27,693 nt of DNA, taken from the NCBI GenBank assembly GCA_003280185.1, contig QCFP01000009.1, positions 1 through 27,693 on the forward strand, given 5' to 3'. This document shows, piece by piece, positions 1 to 7,983 of the stretch (the first letter of the stretch is position 1; each line of letters starts with the position of its first letter). A model generated the notes under the pieces. It ran no database searches. It saw only the letters and a list, made by a program, of their open reading frames with translations, and was not told the origin of the DNA. Position numbers and translations under genes: made by a program. The stretch is from Prochlorococcus sp. AG-363-L02 (GTDB taxonomy: Bacteria; Cyanobacteriota; Cyanobacteriia; PCC-6307; Cyanobiaceae).

Positions 1-1404
1 CTCCAAATGGAACCTTCCACTCAAGTCACATTTGGAGATGTGGCCGGCATTGAAGGGGCAAAACTTGAGTTAACCGAAGTTGTGGACTTCCTTAAAAGTC
101 CAGATCGTTTTACAGCTGTTGGAGCAAAAATCCCAAAAGGAGTTCTTTTGGTTGGACCTCCTGGGACTGGAAAAACTCTTTTAGCAAAGGCCGTTGCTGG
201 AGAAGCTGATGTACCTTTTTTCTCAATCTCTGGATCCGAATTTGTAGAAATGTTTGTGGGTGTTGGCGCAAGCAGAGTGAGAGATTTGTTTGAGCAAGCA
301 AAAAAGAACTCACCATGCATTGTCTTCATTGATGAAATCGATGCTGTTGGCAGACAAAGAGGAGCAGGGCTAGGAGGCGGAAATGATGAAAGAGAGCAAA
401 CGTTAAATCAACTGCTCACAGAAATGGATGGATTCGAAAGTAATACCGGGATAATTATTGTTGCCGCAACGAATAGACCTGATGTTCTTGATGCAGCTCT
501 AATGCGTCCAGGTCGCTTTGACAGGCAAGTTGTTGTTGACCGTCCTGACTACCTTGGCAGATTGCAAATCCTGAAGGTACATGCTCGCGATAAAACCCTT
601 TCAAAAGATGTTGACTTGGACAAGGTTGCAAGAAGAACTCCTGGTTTCACAGGTGCAGATCTTGCCAACTTGCTTAATGAAGCGGCCATCCTTGCCGCAA
701 GGAGAGAATTAACTGAAGTTAGCAATGACGAAATCAGCGACGCAATTGAAAGGGTTATGGCAGGGCCTGAGAAAAAAGATCGTGTAATTAGTGATCGCCG
801 AAAACGTCTCGTGGCCTACCACGAAGCCGGTCATGCACTAGTAGGAGCACTAATGCCTGATTATGATCCTGTTCAAAAGATATCTATTATTCCTCGAGGT
901 CAAGCTGGTGGCCTTACATTTTTCACTCCTAGTGAGGAAAGAATGGAATCAGGTCTTTATTCCAGATCCTATTTGCAAAACCAAATGGCAGTTGCACTAG
1001 GAGGTCGTGTGGCTGAGGAAATCGTATATGGAGAAGATGAAGTAACCACTGGTGCATCAAATGACCTTCAACAAGTGGCTCAGGTTGCTAGGCAAATGAT
1101 CACACGTTTTGGTATGAGTGACAAACTTGGGCCAGTAGCACTAGGGCGCTCCCAGGGGGGAATGTTTTTAGGAAGAGATATCGCAGCAGAACGTGATTTT
1201 TCAGAAGACACTGCAGCAACAATCGATGCTGAAGTCTCAGAACTTGTTGAGATAGCGTATTCTCGTGCTACCAAAGTATTGACGGATAATCGTTCTATTC
1301 TCGATGAATTAGCTGAAATGCTTGTTGAACAAGAAACAGTTGATTCGGAAGGACTACAAGAACTTCTAATTCGTCGTGATGTAAAGGTTGCAGAGTACGT
1401 CTAA
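1..1404 (+). CDS. ftsH: ATP-dependent zinc metalloprotease FtsH (5'-truncated by window edge)
   Basis: Membrane-anchored AAA+ protease that unfolds and degrades membrane proteins; cyanobacterial family members take part in photosystem II repair. The frame is open from base 1, so the ATG at 7 is an internal Met and the N-terminal membrane segments lie outside the window. Counting from that Met: Walker A GPPGTGKT at 50-57, Walker B IVFIDEID at 105-112, the second region of homology with ATNRPDVLD and RPGRFDR around 154-173, zinc-protease motif HEAGH at 272-276, and the third zinc ligand Asp in GASNDLQQ near 353. The C-terminal helical protease domain is complete to the TAA stop. All catalytic residues are present. 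Family assignment is certain; which FtsH paralogue it is cannot be told from this fragment. Confidence 0.97.
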   Translation, partial: LQMEPSTQVTFGDVAGIEGAKLELTEVVDFLKSPDRFTAVGAKIPKGVLLVGPPGTGKTLLAKAVAGEADVPFFSISGSEFVEMFVGVGASRVRDLFEQAKKNSPCIVFIDEIDAVGRQRGAGLGGGNDEREQTLNQLLTEMDGFESNTGIIIVAATNRPDVLDAALMRPGRFDRQVVVDRPDYLGRLQILKVHARDKTLSKDVDLDKVARRTPGFTGADLANLLNEAAILAARRELTEVSNDEISDAIERVMAGPEKKDRVISDRRKRLVAYHEAGHALVGALMPDYDPVQKISIIPRGQAGGLTFFTPSEERMESGLYSRSYLQNQMAVALGGRVAEEIVYGEDEVTTGASNDLQQVAQVARQMITRFGMSDKLGPVALGRSQGGMFLGRDIAAERDFSEDTAATIDAEVSELVEIAYSRATKVLTDNRSILDELAEMLVEQETVDSEGLQELLIRRDVKVAEYV

Positions 1405-1424
1405 TTCACACAAAAAATAATCAC

Positions 1425-2075
1425 TTGAAGGCTAAGGAAGACACCTTTTTATCCTCACTAAGAAAGCTACCTATTGTAGTGATAATAAGACCTCGAAAAG
1501 AAGATCTAGAAGCCATTAGTTCCTACAAGCCATTTTTTGATCTAATCAAACAACTTGTTGATATTGAGATAAAGCATATAGAAATAGCCTGGTCCGAACA
1601 TCCCGGTTGGGCCAACCTAATAAAAGATATCCAGAAATCTTTCCCGGAAATAATATTAGGAGCTGCGTCAATTACTAATCCAGTGGCTCTTGAAACTGTT
1701 TCGGAACTTGGCCTTAACTATGCAATGTCACCTTTTTGGAATCCAACTCTCCAAAAAAACGCAGAAGAATTAAACCAACTGTTAATCCCAGGTGCTTTCA
1801 GCCCTAGTGAAATCTTCAATGCCTATACCTTTGGTTGTAAGTTAATTAAACTTTTCCCTGCGACTACACTAGGGTTTTCTTATTGGTCTCAAATTAAAAC
1901 AACCTTCACATCTCCACCATTTGTAATTGCAGCTGGCGGGATAAAAGTTGAAGATATAACCCTATGGTTATCAAAAGGGTATGATGCAATTGTTATAGGA
2001 AGGAATCTAATTGATAATGGAAAAATTGAGCCAAACTTTAAGCAGGTTGTCAAACAAATAAAATGCTTAGCCTGA
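1425..2075 (+). CDS. eda: KDPG/KHG aldolase family protein (Eda-like)
   Basis: Class I aldolase of the 2-keto-3-deoxy-6-phosphogluconate family (216 aa), which classically cleaves KDPG to pyruvate and glyceraldehyde-3-phosphate. The Schiff-base lysine is in KLIKLFPAT, the phosphate-binding AAGGI loop follows, and the general-base Glu fits IEIAWSEH. By alignment from memory to E. coli Eda, the substrate-carboxylate Arg (R49) appears as Ser and Thr73 as Ser, so substrate preference may differ. The start is a TTG 20 bases after the ftsH stop; no in-frame ATG gives a full-length barrel. It is co-directional with ftsH and convergent with aroC. I see no edd partner here, so a role in the Entner-Doudoroff route is not shown; another 2-keto acid aldolase or decarboxylase activity is possible. 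Confidence 0.85.
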   Translation: MKAKEDTFLSSLRKLPIVVIIRPRKEDLEAISSYKPFFDLIKQLVDIEIKHIEIAWSEHPGWANLIKDIQKSFPEIILGAASITNPVALETVSELGLNYAMSPFWNPTLQKNAEELNQLLIPGAFSPSEIFNAYTFGCKLIKLFPATTLGFSYWSQIKTTFTSPPFVIAAGGIKVEDITLWLSKGYDAIVIGRNLIDNGKIEPNFKQVVKQIKCLA

Positions 2076-2202
2076 TCTCACAATTTAAGAAGGGTGACAA
2101 TCAAATTTGTTAACAGATTAAGAGAGGGAATGAAATCGCGAATATAAAAATAGAGCGGCAAAATAATAACTAATTCTAGTGTCAAACCTTATTGCCACTT
2201 GT

Positions 2203-3291
2203 CTACCATAGTGAACACTGTCCGCGTTGACGCAACAGATGGTCAGCAAGCGTGATTGCAACCATTGCTTCCACCATTGGCACTGCTCTAGGCAACACAC
2301 AAGGATCATGACGTCCTTTACTTTTTAAAACGGTTGGATTCCCTAAGGAATCAACCGTAGATTGCTCTTTGCGTATTGTCGCTGTTGGCTTAAAGGCCAC
2401 TCTTATAACAATCGGTTCTCCGTTACTAATACCTCCCTGGATTCCACCTGAATTATTAGTCGCCGTTCTAAATCGGTCGCCTTGGCTTGGCAAAAAAGCA
2501 TCATTATGTTCACTCCCTTTAGCAAAGGTACCTGCGAATCCAGATCCAACTTCAAATCCCTTACTAGCAGGTAACGACATTACAGCCTTAGCCAAGTCAG
2601 CCTCCAACTTGTCAAATACAGGCATACCAAGCCCAACAGGAGGATTCGTAACAACACACTCGACAACACCTCCACATGAATCTCCTTCTCGATTTATCTC
2701 TTCTATATGTTTAATCATTTGCTGAGCGACCTCACTATTGGGACAGCGAACAATATTTGCCTCAACATCTTCTAAGGAGACATGATTTGGGTCTATTTCA
2801 GCTTCAATAGTATGAATCCTTTTTACCCAAGCCAATATATTTGTACAATTAACCTTTTTCAGCAATTGCTTAGCAATTGCTCCAGCCGCTACACGTCCGA
2901 TTGTCTCTCTCGCCGAAGCTCTTCCCCCACCACTTCTAGCCTGAATTCCATACTTAATTTGATAAGTTGCATCAGCATGTGAGGGCCTAAAAGCATTATT
3001 AATGTCCTTATAGTCTGCTGGTCGTTGATCCTTATTCCTAACCATCATTGCAATTGGAGTACCTAGAGTCGTGTTCTCTATTAACCCGCTCAAAATCTCT
3101 ATATAATCATCTTCTTTCCTAGGAGTAGTGATTTTACTTTGCCCAGGTTTACGCCTATCAAGTTCAGCTTGAATCTTCTTTAGATCAAGCTCTAACCTAG
3201 GGGGACAACCTTCTATCACAACCCCAACAGCCCCTCCATGTGACTCGCCAAAGGTGCTTATTCGAAACATCTCCCCAAAAGTACTGCCCAT
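2203..3291 (-). CDS. aroC: Chorismate synthase
   Basis: Last enzyme of the shikimate pathway: converts 5-enolpyruvylshikimate-3-phosphate to chorismate using reduced FMN, feeding aromatic amino acids, quinones and folate. The 362-aa protein has the usual length and starts at the family's normal N-terminus, with [11 protein letters not shown] at residues 9-19. The signature [10 protein letters not shown] is at 121-130 and the late [14 protein letters not shown] stretch is intact. The stop is TAG. It is transcribed toward eda, with 127 bases between the convergent stops, in which I see no strong terminator. A minus-strand terminator-like hairpin lies about 110 bases upstream of the start and should isolate it from transcripts entering from the right. 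Confidence 0.97.
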   Translation of the reverse strand: MGSTFGEMFRISTFGESHGGAVGVVIEGCPPRLELDLKKIQAELDRRKPGQSKITTPRKEDDYIEILSGLIENTTLGTPIAMMVRNKDQRPADYKDINNAFRPSHADATYQIKYGIQARSGGGRASARETIGRVAAGAIAKQLLKKVNCTNILAWVKRIHTIEAEIDPNHVSLEDVEANIVRCPNSEVAQQMIKHIEEINREGDSCGGVVECVVTNPPVGLGMPVFDKLEADLAKAVMSLPASKGFEVGSGFAGTFAKGSEHNDAFLPSQGDRFRTATNNSGGIQGGISNGEPIVIRVAFKPTATIRKEQSTVDSLGNPTVLKSKGRHDPCVLPRAVPMVEAMVAITLADHLLRQRGQCSLW

Positions 3292-3672
3292 AAATCAATC
3301 TGTAATGCCTAAAAGAATAAAGAATCAGCCGACCTTTATCTTGCCCTTCAACCCAACATTTAACCCCAATTAGCGGTTCGGATTGACAAACGCCATCTCA
3401 AAAAACCACCGTAAAAGCGGAGGTTTTGAGCAATTATCCTGTTGTGCTAGTTAATTTTAGCCCAAGGCAATGCATTAAATGGAGCGAATGACTTGAAGAA
3501 CTAGAGCAAAAAGCATTGCCAAGAAAAAGTTAGGACTGCGGCCTTTTGAAAGAATCCTATTTGCAGTTCAGCCGACCAAGCCTAACCGTGAGCACCCTCA
3601 ATGGTGCCGGTTTCGTCGTCGTCGCAAAACTGATCCCCATAGTTGCTTAACTCAATTCAAATAGTCTGATGA
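3292..3672. other. Intergenic region upstream of aroC without a supported gene
   Basis: This 380-base stretch contains the probable aroC promoter and 5' leader on the minus strand and a hairpin at 3402-3427. A plus-strand frame at 3497-3664 is open for 55 codons and rich in Lys/Arg, but has no ATG, GTG or TTG near its beginning and matches no family I recognise. I call no gene here. Confidence 0.5.
3402..3427 (-). terminator. Terminator-like hairpin upstream of aroC
   Basis: Arms 3402-3411 and 3418-3427 pair around a 6-base loop with one A-A mismatch. Read on the minus strand the stem is followed by a run of Ts (GGTTTTTTG), as in an intrinsic terminator. It would stop minus-strand transcription arriving from the 3430-4343 side, for example read-through of the deacylase gene, before aroC. 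It could also act in a leader or small RNA. Confidence 0.45.
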
Positions 3673-3733
3673 ATTCAGCAAGGAATCATCAAAAACCATA
3701 GAACCAGGATTCACAACTTTGGGTTTAAAAGCA

Positions 3734-3969
3734 ATGAAAAACGCCTTAACCAAAAGCCACCCAAAAAGCCACTAGACTTAAAGGCTAAGAAAGCCTTAAG
3801 ATTTGGTGGCATCTCTTCAGCGCTAACTTTGGTATTAATTCGTTGGTTATACGCAGGGCAGCACTTACAAGAAACTGTGCCTATTGCAATGGCGAAATAT
3901 CGCCGCAATGAACTTGAAGCCCAGGGTGCTGTCATTTACTGGAGCGAAAGAGTGTTACCTTCCGAATAA
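3734..3969 (+). pseudogene. Small putative membrane protein, frame-broken (-1 shift needed)
   Basis: The frame ending at TAA 3967-3969 is open back to TGA 3670-3672 and reads like protein: a basic stretch (KKPLDLKAKKALRF), a hydrophobic span (GISSALTLVLIRWLYAG), then an amphipathic tail ending YWSERVLPSE. It has no ATG, GTG or TTG before 3829. An ATG at 3734 opens the neighbouring frame for 13 codons, reading MKNALTKSHPK, then TAG. A -1 change at CCCAAAAAG (about 3760-3768) joins the two into one ~78-residue protein. The junction contains C CCA AAA, a canonical X XXY YYZ slippery heptamer, so the options are a one-base loss in an A run, a sequence error, or programmed frameshifting. No family recognised; no clear ribosome-binding site. 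Confidence 0.4.
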
Positions 3970-4000
3970 GTCAAAGCTTTTAAGAGACTCCTTATCTCCT

Positions 4001-4342
4001 ATGAACAGGTCTGTATCGAAGCTGATTAAATCATTAGCCATTGGTATAGTTTTTTTTAATGCAAATGGATGTTCTCAAAAGGAGTCCTCTTCAAAAATAG
4101 ACTCAAGAACGAGCTCTAGGGCTATAACCGAGTTAGATAAACGTATCTCCAAGCTGGAATCTCAGCTTGGGAAAAACATCAATAAGCATAAAGCCTCTCA
4201 AAGTAAAGCTCCTGCAGGACCAATAACATCAATGACCTTTAGGCTAGGCACCAAGGATGATCGACTAAGGATTTACTGGGCAGATGGTTCTAGCAGTGAT
4301 TTGCCCTGCACAAAAGAACAATCTATTTGGGTCTGTGGATGA
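4001..4342 (+). CDS. Putative small lipoprotein
   Basis: A 113-aa protein of unknown function. I start at the ATG at 4001 rather than 3884 because the longer version overlaps the preceding frame and hides a typical lipoprotein signal: basic MNRSVSKLIK, hydrophobic SLAIGIVFF, then NANGC with Cys23 as the likely lipidated residue. Mature part: Ser/Lys-rich linker, a short coiled coil (ITELDKRISKLESQLG, about 54-69), then a compact C-terminal segment with FRLGTKDDRLRIYW and two Cys (PCTKEQSIWVC) that could form a disulfide in the periplasm. No Shine-Dalgarno is evident. Its TGA stop abuts the deacylase stop on the other strand, the two sharing the palindrome TGATCA. A real gene is likely; function unknown. 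Confidence 0.6.
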   Translation: MNRSVSKLIKSLAIGIVFFNANGCSQKESSSKIDSRTSSRAITELDKRISKLESQLGKNINKHKASQSKAPAGPITSMTFRLGTKDDRLRIYWADGSSSDLPCTKEQSIWVCG

Positions 4343-5272
4343 TCAAATAGATTGCCAACCCGAAAGCAGAGACTGAAGGGATCTCTTCCAGGGTTCTTTA
4401 ATATCCCAAGATTCTTTTCGTGTAAGGCTCATAGATATTCTTTTCTCCGCATATGCTGCTTCATTAATAAATACTGGAACAACAGTTTCGTCATCGGAAA
4501 ATCTCTCCACAAAACCATCTGAATGCAAAAACAAAGGAGTACCTTTCTTAATTGGTCGCCAATCATTACCGTGCAAACATTCATGCAAGCATGCAGTTGG
4601 AGATCCTTCAGAATCTCTTGGTAGATCTAAGCTTCCTAAATGGCGGTGAACAACAATTTGGTCAGGAAAAGTTTCTTGACCAGATAGATTCTTTGAAATT
4701 TCCTCTAGACAAACTTCCAAAGCTAGAATTGTTTGCTTAATAATTAATGGGTCCAAAAGATTCTGAGCAACTGGTCCAATCTCAAGGACTAAGCCACATG
4801 GCCAGCTCTCGACTAAAAACCCTTGTTGAGAAGAGTCATCTTCATGCAAGTAAATAGGGAGACCAAGACGAAACTGAATCAGTGACGCTAATGCCAAATC
4901 AGGAGGCCTCCGCCCATAAACAACCAAGCTGGTTCCCATAGAAGCAGTAGTGCTATGGCAATCAAGAACTAACTGACAAGGATTCACTCCATCTTTTCCA
5001 TAGAGATGTAAAAGTTCATTTGCCCGCCGAACCTCACTGTCTTTGCACTGAGAATCACTCAACAGGTCTTGAGAAAAGCTACGATTCAGATCACGATCTA
5101 AATATCTTTTCCCCTTCTGACAGGCAATTGGATTGCCAAGAACTTTTACGGTCCTAAGACCAAATACATCGATCAGGTCTGGTCTTTTTAACCACTGTTC
5201 AAAAAGCCACGGAGCATTAATTTCATTGCCATGGGTACCCGCCACCAAAAGCACCTGAAGGCTTGACATCAT
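4343..5272 (-). CDS. AspA/AstE-family zinc deacylase (probable aspartoacylase)
   Basis: Zinc carboxypeptidase-like amidohydrolase of the aspartoacylase/succinylglutamate desuccinylase family, which typically releases an acyl group from an N-acyl amino acid. In the 309-aa protein the zinc ligands are His14 and Glu17 (GTHGNE) and His106 (LDCHSTT). The substrate-binding RDLNRSF lies near 60-66 and the catalytic Glu is Glu164 in VLEIGPVAQ. Length and motif order match family members. The start is one of two adjacent ATGs. It diverges from the glutathione-transferase-like gene with 56 bases between starts and is convergent with the lipoprotein gene. The exact substrate in cyanobacteria is not established from sequence; N-acetyl-aspartate is only the annotation default. 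Confidence 0.88.
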   Translation of the reverse strand: MMSSLQVLLVAGTHGNEINAPWLFEQWLKRPDLIDVFGLRTVKVLGNPIACQKGKRYLDRDLNRSFSQDLLSDSQCKDSEVRRANELLHLYGKDGVNPCQLVLDCHSTTASMGTSLVVYGRRPPDLALASLIQFRLGLPIYLHEDDSSQQGFLVESWPCGLVLEIGPVAQNLLDPLIIKQTILALEVCLEEISKNLSGQETFPDQIVVHRHLGSLDLPRDSEGSPTACLHECLHGNDWRPIKKGTPLFLHSDGFVERFSDDETVVPVFINEAAYAEKRISMSLTRKESWDIKEPWKRSLQSLLSGWQSI

Positions 5273-5328
5273 TTTTAAATAGCTATCTTCAGATTGGCGG
5301 AAATTTGCTTTAAAAGGAAGGCCTCACC

Positions 5329-6321
5329 ATGTCAATTCCACCAGTTGTAGTAGCAACAGCCCGCATGGGATGGAATTGGCAATGGAATCAACTAATGAAT
5401 GGGCTGGCACCAGCCGATGTAGAAGGAAATTATCAGCGTCCTCAAAGTCAGCATCGCAAAGCAAAGTTAACTGAAATTTGCGAGCTAGAACAAAGGTCCT
5501 CTGAGCTTCTCCCAAGACTGCTAATTGGCAGAAGCTGCCCTTGGGCGCATAGGACTTGGTTAGTCCATCAACTTAGAGACCTTAAAGATACCCTCACTAT
5601 TCAACTTGTATATGCGAACCATTCGGCTGGGAGATGGGAACTTGAAACTCCTTGGATGGGATGCGAATCACTTCTAGATATCTACAAACGCTGTGGTAGC
5701 CCCCCTAGCCATAGAGCAACAGTTCCTGCACTTGTTGACCCAGGTAAAAATCAAGAGGAAAACCCCTCTTTAATTGGCAATGAGAGCACTCAACTGATCA
5801 AGGTACTAAACCAATGGCCTACTTCAAAAAAGTCACATGACCTTGCCCCAGCAAAACTAAAAGATGAAATAAACAATTGGGACAGAAAGCTGAAACATTC
5901 CGTTAATGATGGAGTGTATAGGTGTGGTTTTGCGCGCAATCAAGCTGCATACAACAAAGCATCCCAAGAACTCTTCTCTTCTTTAGAGATGGTGGATGAA
6001 AGTCTTTCCCGCAAAGGACCATGGCTATGCGGCAAAGAAATTACCCTTGCAGATATTCGTCTTTTCCCAACACTTATCAGATGGGAAATGATCTATATGC
6101 CACTATTTGGATGCAGCCAACGACCACTATGGTCATTCAGGAACATCTGGCAATGGAGACAGCGCTTCATGGCCCTCCAATCTGTCTCAAGCACATGCGA
6201 TGCACAAGCATGGCGTAATGACTACTTTGGAGCGCTATTTCCCTTGAATCCAAGCAACATTGTCCCAGCAGGTCCTGATCTAATGCAAATTATTAATGTA
6301 TCGGCTCCCCATCTCCAATGA
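5329..6321 (+). CDS. Glutathione S-transferase, omega-like (glutathionyl-hydroquinone reductase type)
   Basis: Thioredoxin-fold enzyme resembling the ECM4/YqjG group, which reduces glutathionyl-hydroquinones with glutathione through a catalytic cysteine. In the 330-aa protein the CPWAHR motif sits at 70-75 (Cys70 catalytic), a cis-Pro region PALVD at 133-137, the glutathione-binding NEST at 151-154, VYRCGFARNQAAY near 196-208, and the C-terminal helical signature ITLADIRLFPTLIRWEM at 238-254. All hallmark residues of the group are visible. The family has a roughly 40-residue N-terminal extension before the active-site domain, as here. It ends with a 4-base overlap into the DUF2301 gene, so the two are probably cotranscribed. 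The physiological quinone substrate is unknown. Confidence 0.88.
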   Translation: MSIPPVVVATARMGWNWQWNQLMNGLAPADVEGNYQRPQSQHRKAKLTEICELEQRSSELLPRLLIGRSCPWAHRTWLVHQLRDLKDTLTIQLVYANHSAGRWELETPWMGCESLLDIYKRCGSPPSHRATVPALVDPGKNQEENPSLIGNESTQLIKVLNQWPTSKKSHDLAPAKLKDEINNWDRKLKHSVNDGVYRCGFARNQAAYNKASQELFSSLEMVDESLSRKGPWLCGKEITLADIRLFPTLIRWEMIYMPLFGCSQRPLWSFRNIWQWRQRFMALQSVSSTCDAQAWRNDYFGALFPLNPSNIVPAGPDLMQIINVSAPHLQ

Positions 6322-6992
6322 AAGAAGACTCACAAGCCTTGAACACCAAAAACCCAGATTTTGAGGAGAAAGAGCTTGAAGGTGTTTATGGAAGTTATCG
6401 AATTACTCTCCAAGATGCAATTGAGGTCAAATATTATCGCCTAGCATTACTAACTTGTGGGATTTCTCTTGTTGCAGGTCTTGTTCAATGGCTGCTCCTT
6501 CATTCTAATTGGGCTGTTCTTTGGATAATTCCTCTATCAATCAGCTTAGGGCTAGTCTTGAATTGGATTCATATTTATCTTGAACCACTTCATAGATTAC
6601 TTCAGGCCTTATGGCTAACTGGAACGATTGGAATCCTATGGTTATCTATAAAAGTTGGAGTAACTAACCTGCTACCTAGCCTTGAGGTTCAACCACTTTT
6701 GGTTTTAGTTATAGGGCCTTTTTTTGCAGCACTAACAGGAGTAGGTTTTAAAGAATTCTTTTGTTTTCGAAGACCTGAAGCAATTGGGTTAACCCTTTTA
6801 ATACCAATGGCCTTAATAGGTCATCTCAGCCAATTTTTAAATCATGCATTAACTTCAGGAATGTTATTTACAGCAGCCCTTCTTTTACTCATCTTATCTA
6901 TCAGAAAATTTGGAATGGATGCTGCTTCTGACATCGGAGATAAAAGCATTTTCGACTATCTAGCTCAAAAAAAGTCCGCAAACGCTTCATAA
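6318..6992 (+). CDS. DUF2301 integral membrane protein
   Basis: A 224-aa polytopic membrane protein of the cyanobacterial DUF2301 family, function unknown. A soluble N-terminus of about 30 residues leads to the conserved-looking VYGSYRITLQDAIEVKYYRL, followed by five or six hydrophobic spans (for example LLTCGISLVAGLVQWLL, LWIIPLSISLGLVLNWI, LLVLVIGPFFAALTGVGF, GLTLLIPMALIGHLS, MLFTAALLLLILSI). It ends with a soluble tail. The motif GVGFKEFFCFRRPEA in the second half contains closely spaced charged and Cys residues facing a membrane boundary. Its ATG overlaps the stop of the upstream glutathione-transferase-like gene (ATGA), indicating translational coupling. The family label rests on recognition of the overall pattern. 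Confidence 0.8.
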   Translation: MKEDSQALNTKNPDFEEKELEGVYGSYRITLQDAIEVKYYRLALLTCGISLVAGLVQWLLLHSNWAVLWIIPLSISLGLVLNWIHIYLEPLHRLLQALWLTGTIGILWLSIKVGVTNLLPSLEVQPLLVLVIGPFFAALTGVGFKEFFCFRRPEAIGLTLLIPMALIGHLSQFLNHALTSGMLFTAALLLLILSIRKFGMDAASDIGDKSIFDYLAQKKSANAS

Positions 6993-7669
6993 GGACAATT
7001 TCTTTCAAGCGAATATAAAGTTTAAATTACCAACAACCTTTTTAAAGGCAAACTATTCATATATGCTAAATACCAACTAATTGACCATTCTAAAAGTTAC
7101 ATTAGAAAGATAAAGTTAGATTCTACACAAAAGATTTTATTTTTACAAAAACATAATCATACCTTTTATTACAAGGGGCCTTTCTAATTTTTTCAAAGCT
7201 AATTCCATCGCAATGAAAGGCAGCCCTTAGGAACCGATGAATTTCCATCTGATCAGCTTATTGTCAAAGGCAAAATTAGCCCTCAAAGACAAAAACCCCA
7301 CTCTAAAAACTGGCGAGGCAAAGACTTGTCAATCTTTATCTAACAAGAGCAGAACACCATATTGATGCTCTTCAAGGATCTAAGCTTCCAATACCGATGC
7401 GCCTTGGATTGAATCTGAAAAATAAAGTTTCTTCGTAGATCCCACAATTAAAAACACTTTGAATCCATCCCAAAAATATCCGGCATGCCTTTATTGCATT
7501 GCCCCATAAAGAGACCTATCTCGCTTTTTGCAGCCAGTAGCAACCGATACCCATTCTTGGGAATGGTGTTGTAACGCAAACCAAATGACATTTACCCCCA
7601 TGGCATCATCGGTCAAGGGCACTAAAGTATTTATGTCGAACAAGGCCTTAGAGGTCACTAGCAAGCTTC
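6993..7669. other. Long intergenic region before cp12
   Basis: About 680 bases without an intact recognised gene, unusually long for this compact genome. The left part (about 7000-7200) is strongly AT-rich and looks non-coding. The middle (7237-7438) may be a broken small gene, listed separately. The right part (7440-7669) should contain the cp12 promoter and leader. I see no tRNA, CRISPR or transposase remnant. Confidence 0.5.
7237..7438 (+). pseudogene. Possible frameshifted small gene
   Basis: An ATG at 7237, preceded by AGGA with good spacing, opens 42 codons (MNFHLISLLSKAKLALKDKN, then a Lys/Thr-rich stretch) to TGA 7363-7365. The next frame then reads LVNLYLTRAEHHIDALQG and SKLPIPMRLG before TAG 7436-7438. 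Both halves look coding and would make a ~65-residue helical protein if joined by a single base change around 7310-7330. No family is recognised and this could be chance; the call is weak. Confidence 0.3.
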
Positions 7670-7888
7670 ATGAACTCCATCGACGAACACATTAAAAAGG
7701 ATCAATCAGAGATCCAGTCAGCAAAAGCCCAAGGGGACCAAGCCAAAGTGCGTCACCTTACAGATGAGCTTCATTCTCTTGAGGAATACAAAGAACATCA
7801 TCCAGATGACAAGCATGACCCTAATGCCCTGGAATTGTTTTGTGATGCAAATCCTGATGAGCCAGAGTGTCTCGTTTACGACGATTAA
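7670..7888 (+). CDS. cp12: CP12 Calvin-cycle regulator (lacks N-terminal cysteine pair)
   Basis: Small disordered chloroplast/cyanobacterial regulator that, when its cysteines are oxidised, scaffolds GAPDH and phosphoribulokinase into an inactive complex in the dark. The 72-aa protein carries the C-terminal signature FCDANPDEPECLVYDD, with Cys57 and Cys67 as the GAPDH-binding pair. The N-terminal half (MNSIDEHIKKDQSEIQSAKA) has no cysteine, and the AWD_VEEL PRK-region motif is replaced by VRHLTDELHSLEEYKEHH. From general knowledge this N-terminally Cys-less form is typical of marine picocyanobacteria. The start ATG lacks a clear Shine-Dalgarno; another ATG at 7633 opens a different, short frame. 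A long hairpin follows 18 bases after the stop. Confidence 0.93.
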   Translation: MNSIDEHIKKDQSEIQSAKAQGDQAKVRHLTDELHSLEEYKEHHPDDKHDPNALELFCDANPDEPECLVYDD

Positions 7889-7906
7889 TCAAGGGCAAGC
7901 AATCTC

Positions 7907-7964
7907 TAACCAATAAATGACATGATTAGGTTTCTTCAAGCCTAATCATGTCATTTATTGGTTA
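7907..7964. terminator. 24-bp perfect inverted repeat between convergent genes
   Basis: Arms 7907-7930 and 7941-7964 are exact reverse complements around the 10-base loop TTTCTTCAAG. It lies 18 bases after cp12 and 19 bases before the stop of the minus-strand small gene, as expected for a shared bidirectional terminator or mRNA-stabilising hairpin. No U-run follows on either strand, and the stem is much longer and more perfect than a minimal intrinsic terminator. Confidence 0.75.
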
Positions 7965-7983
7965 TTAAATTATGAAAAAGAGT

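Noticed and set aside
3497..3664. 55-codon plus-strand open frame rich in Arg/Lys upstream of the frame-broken gene
   Set aside because: No usable start codon, no ribosome-binding site and no family resemblance.
3884..4000. Longer 152-aa version of the lipoprotein gene
   Set aside because: It would overlap the upstream small frame and bury the lipoprotein signal in mid-protein; the ATG at 4001 gives a proper signal and lipobox.
6993..7236. Search for a tRNA or small RNA in the AT-rich gap
   Set aside because: No cloverleaf, no T-arm-like GGTTCRA motif in the right context, and no strong hairpin found by eye.
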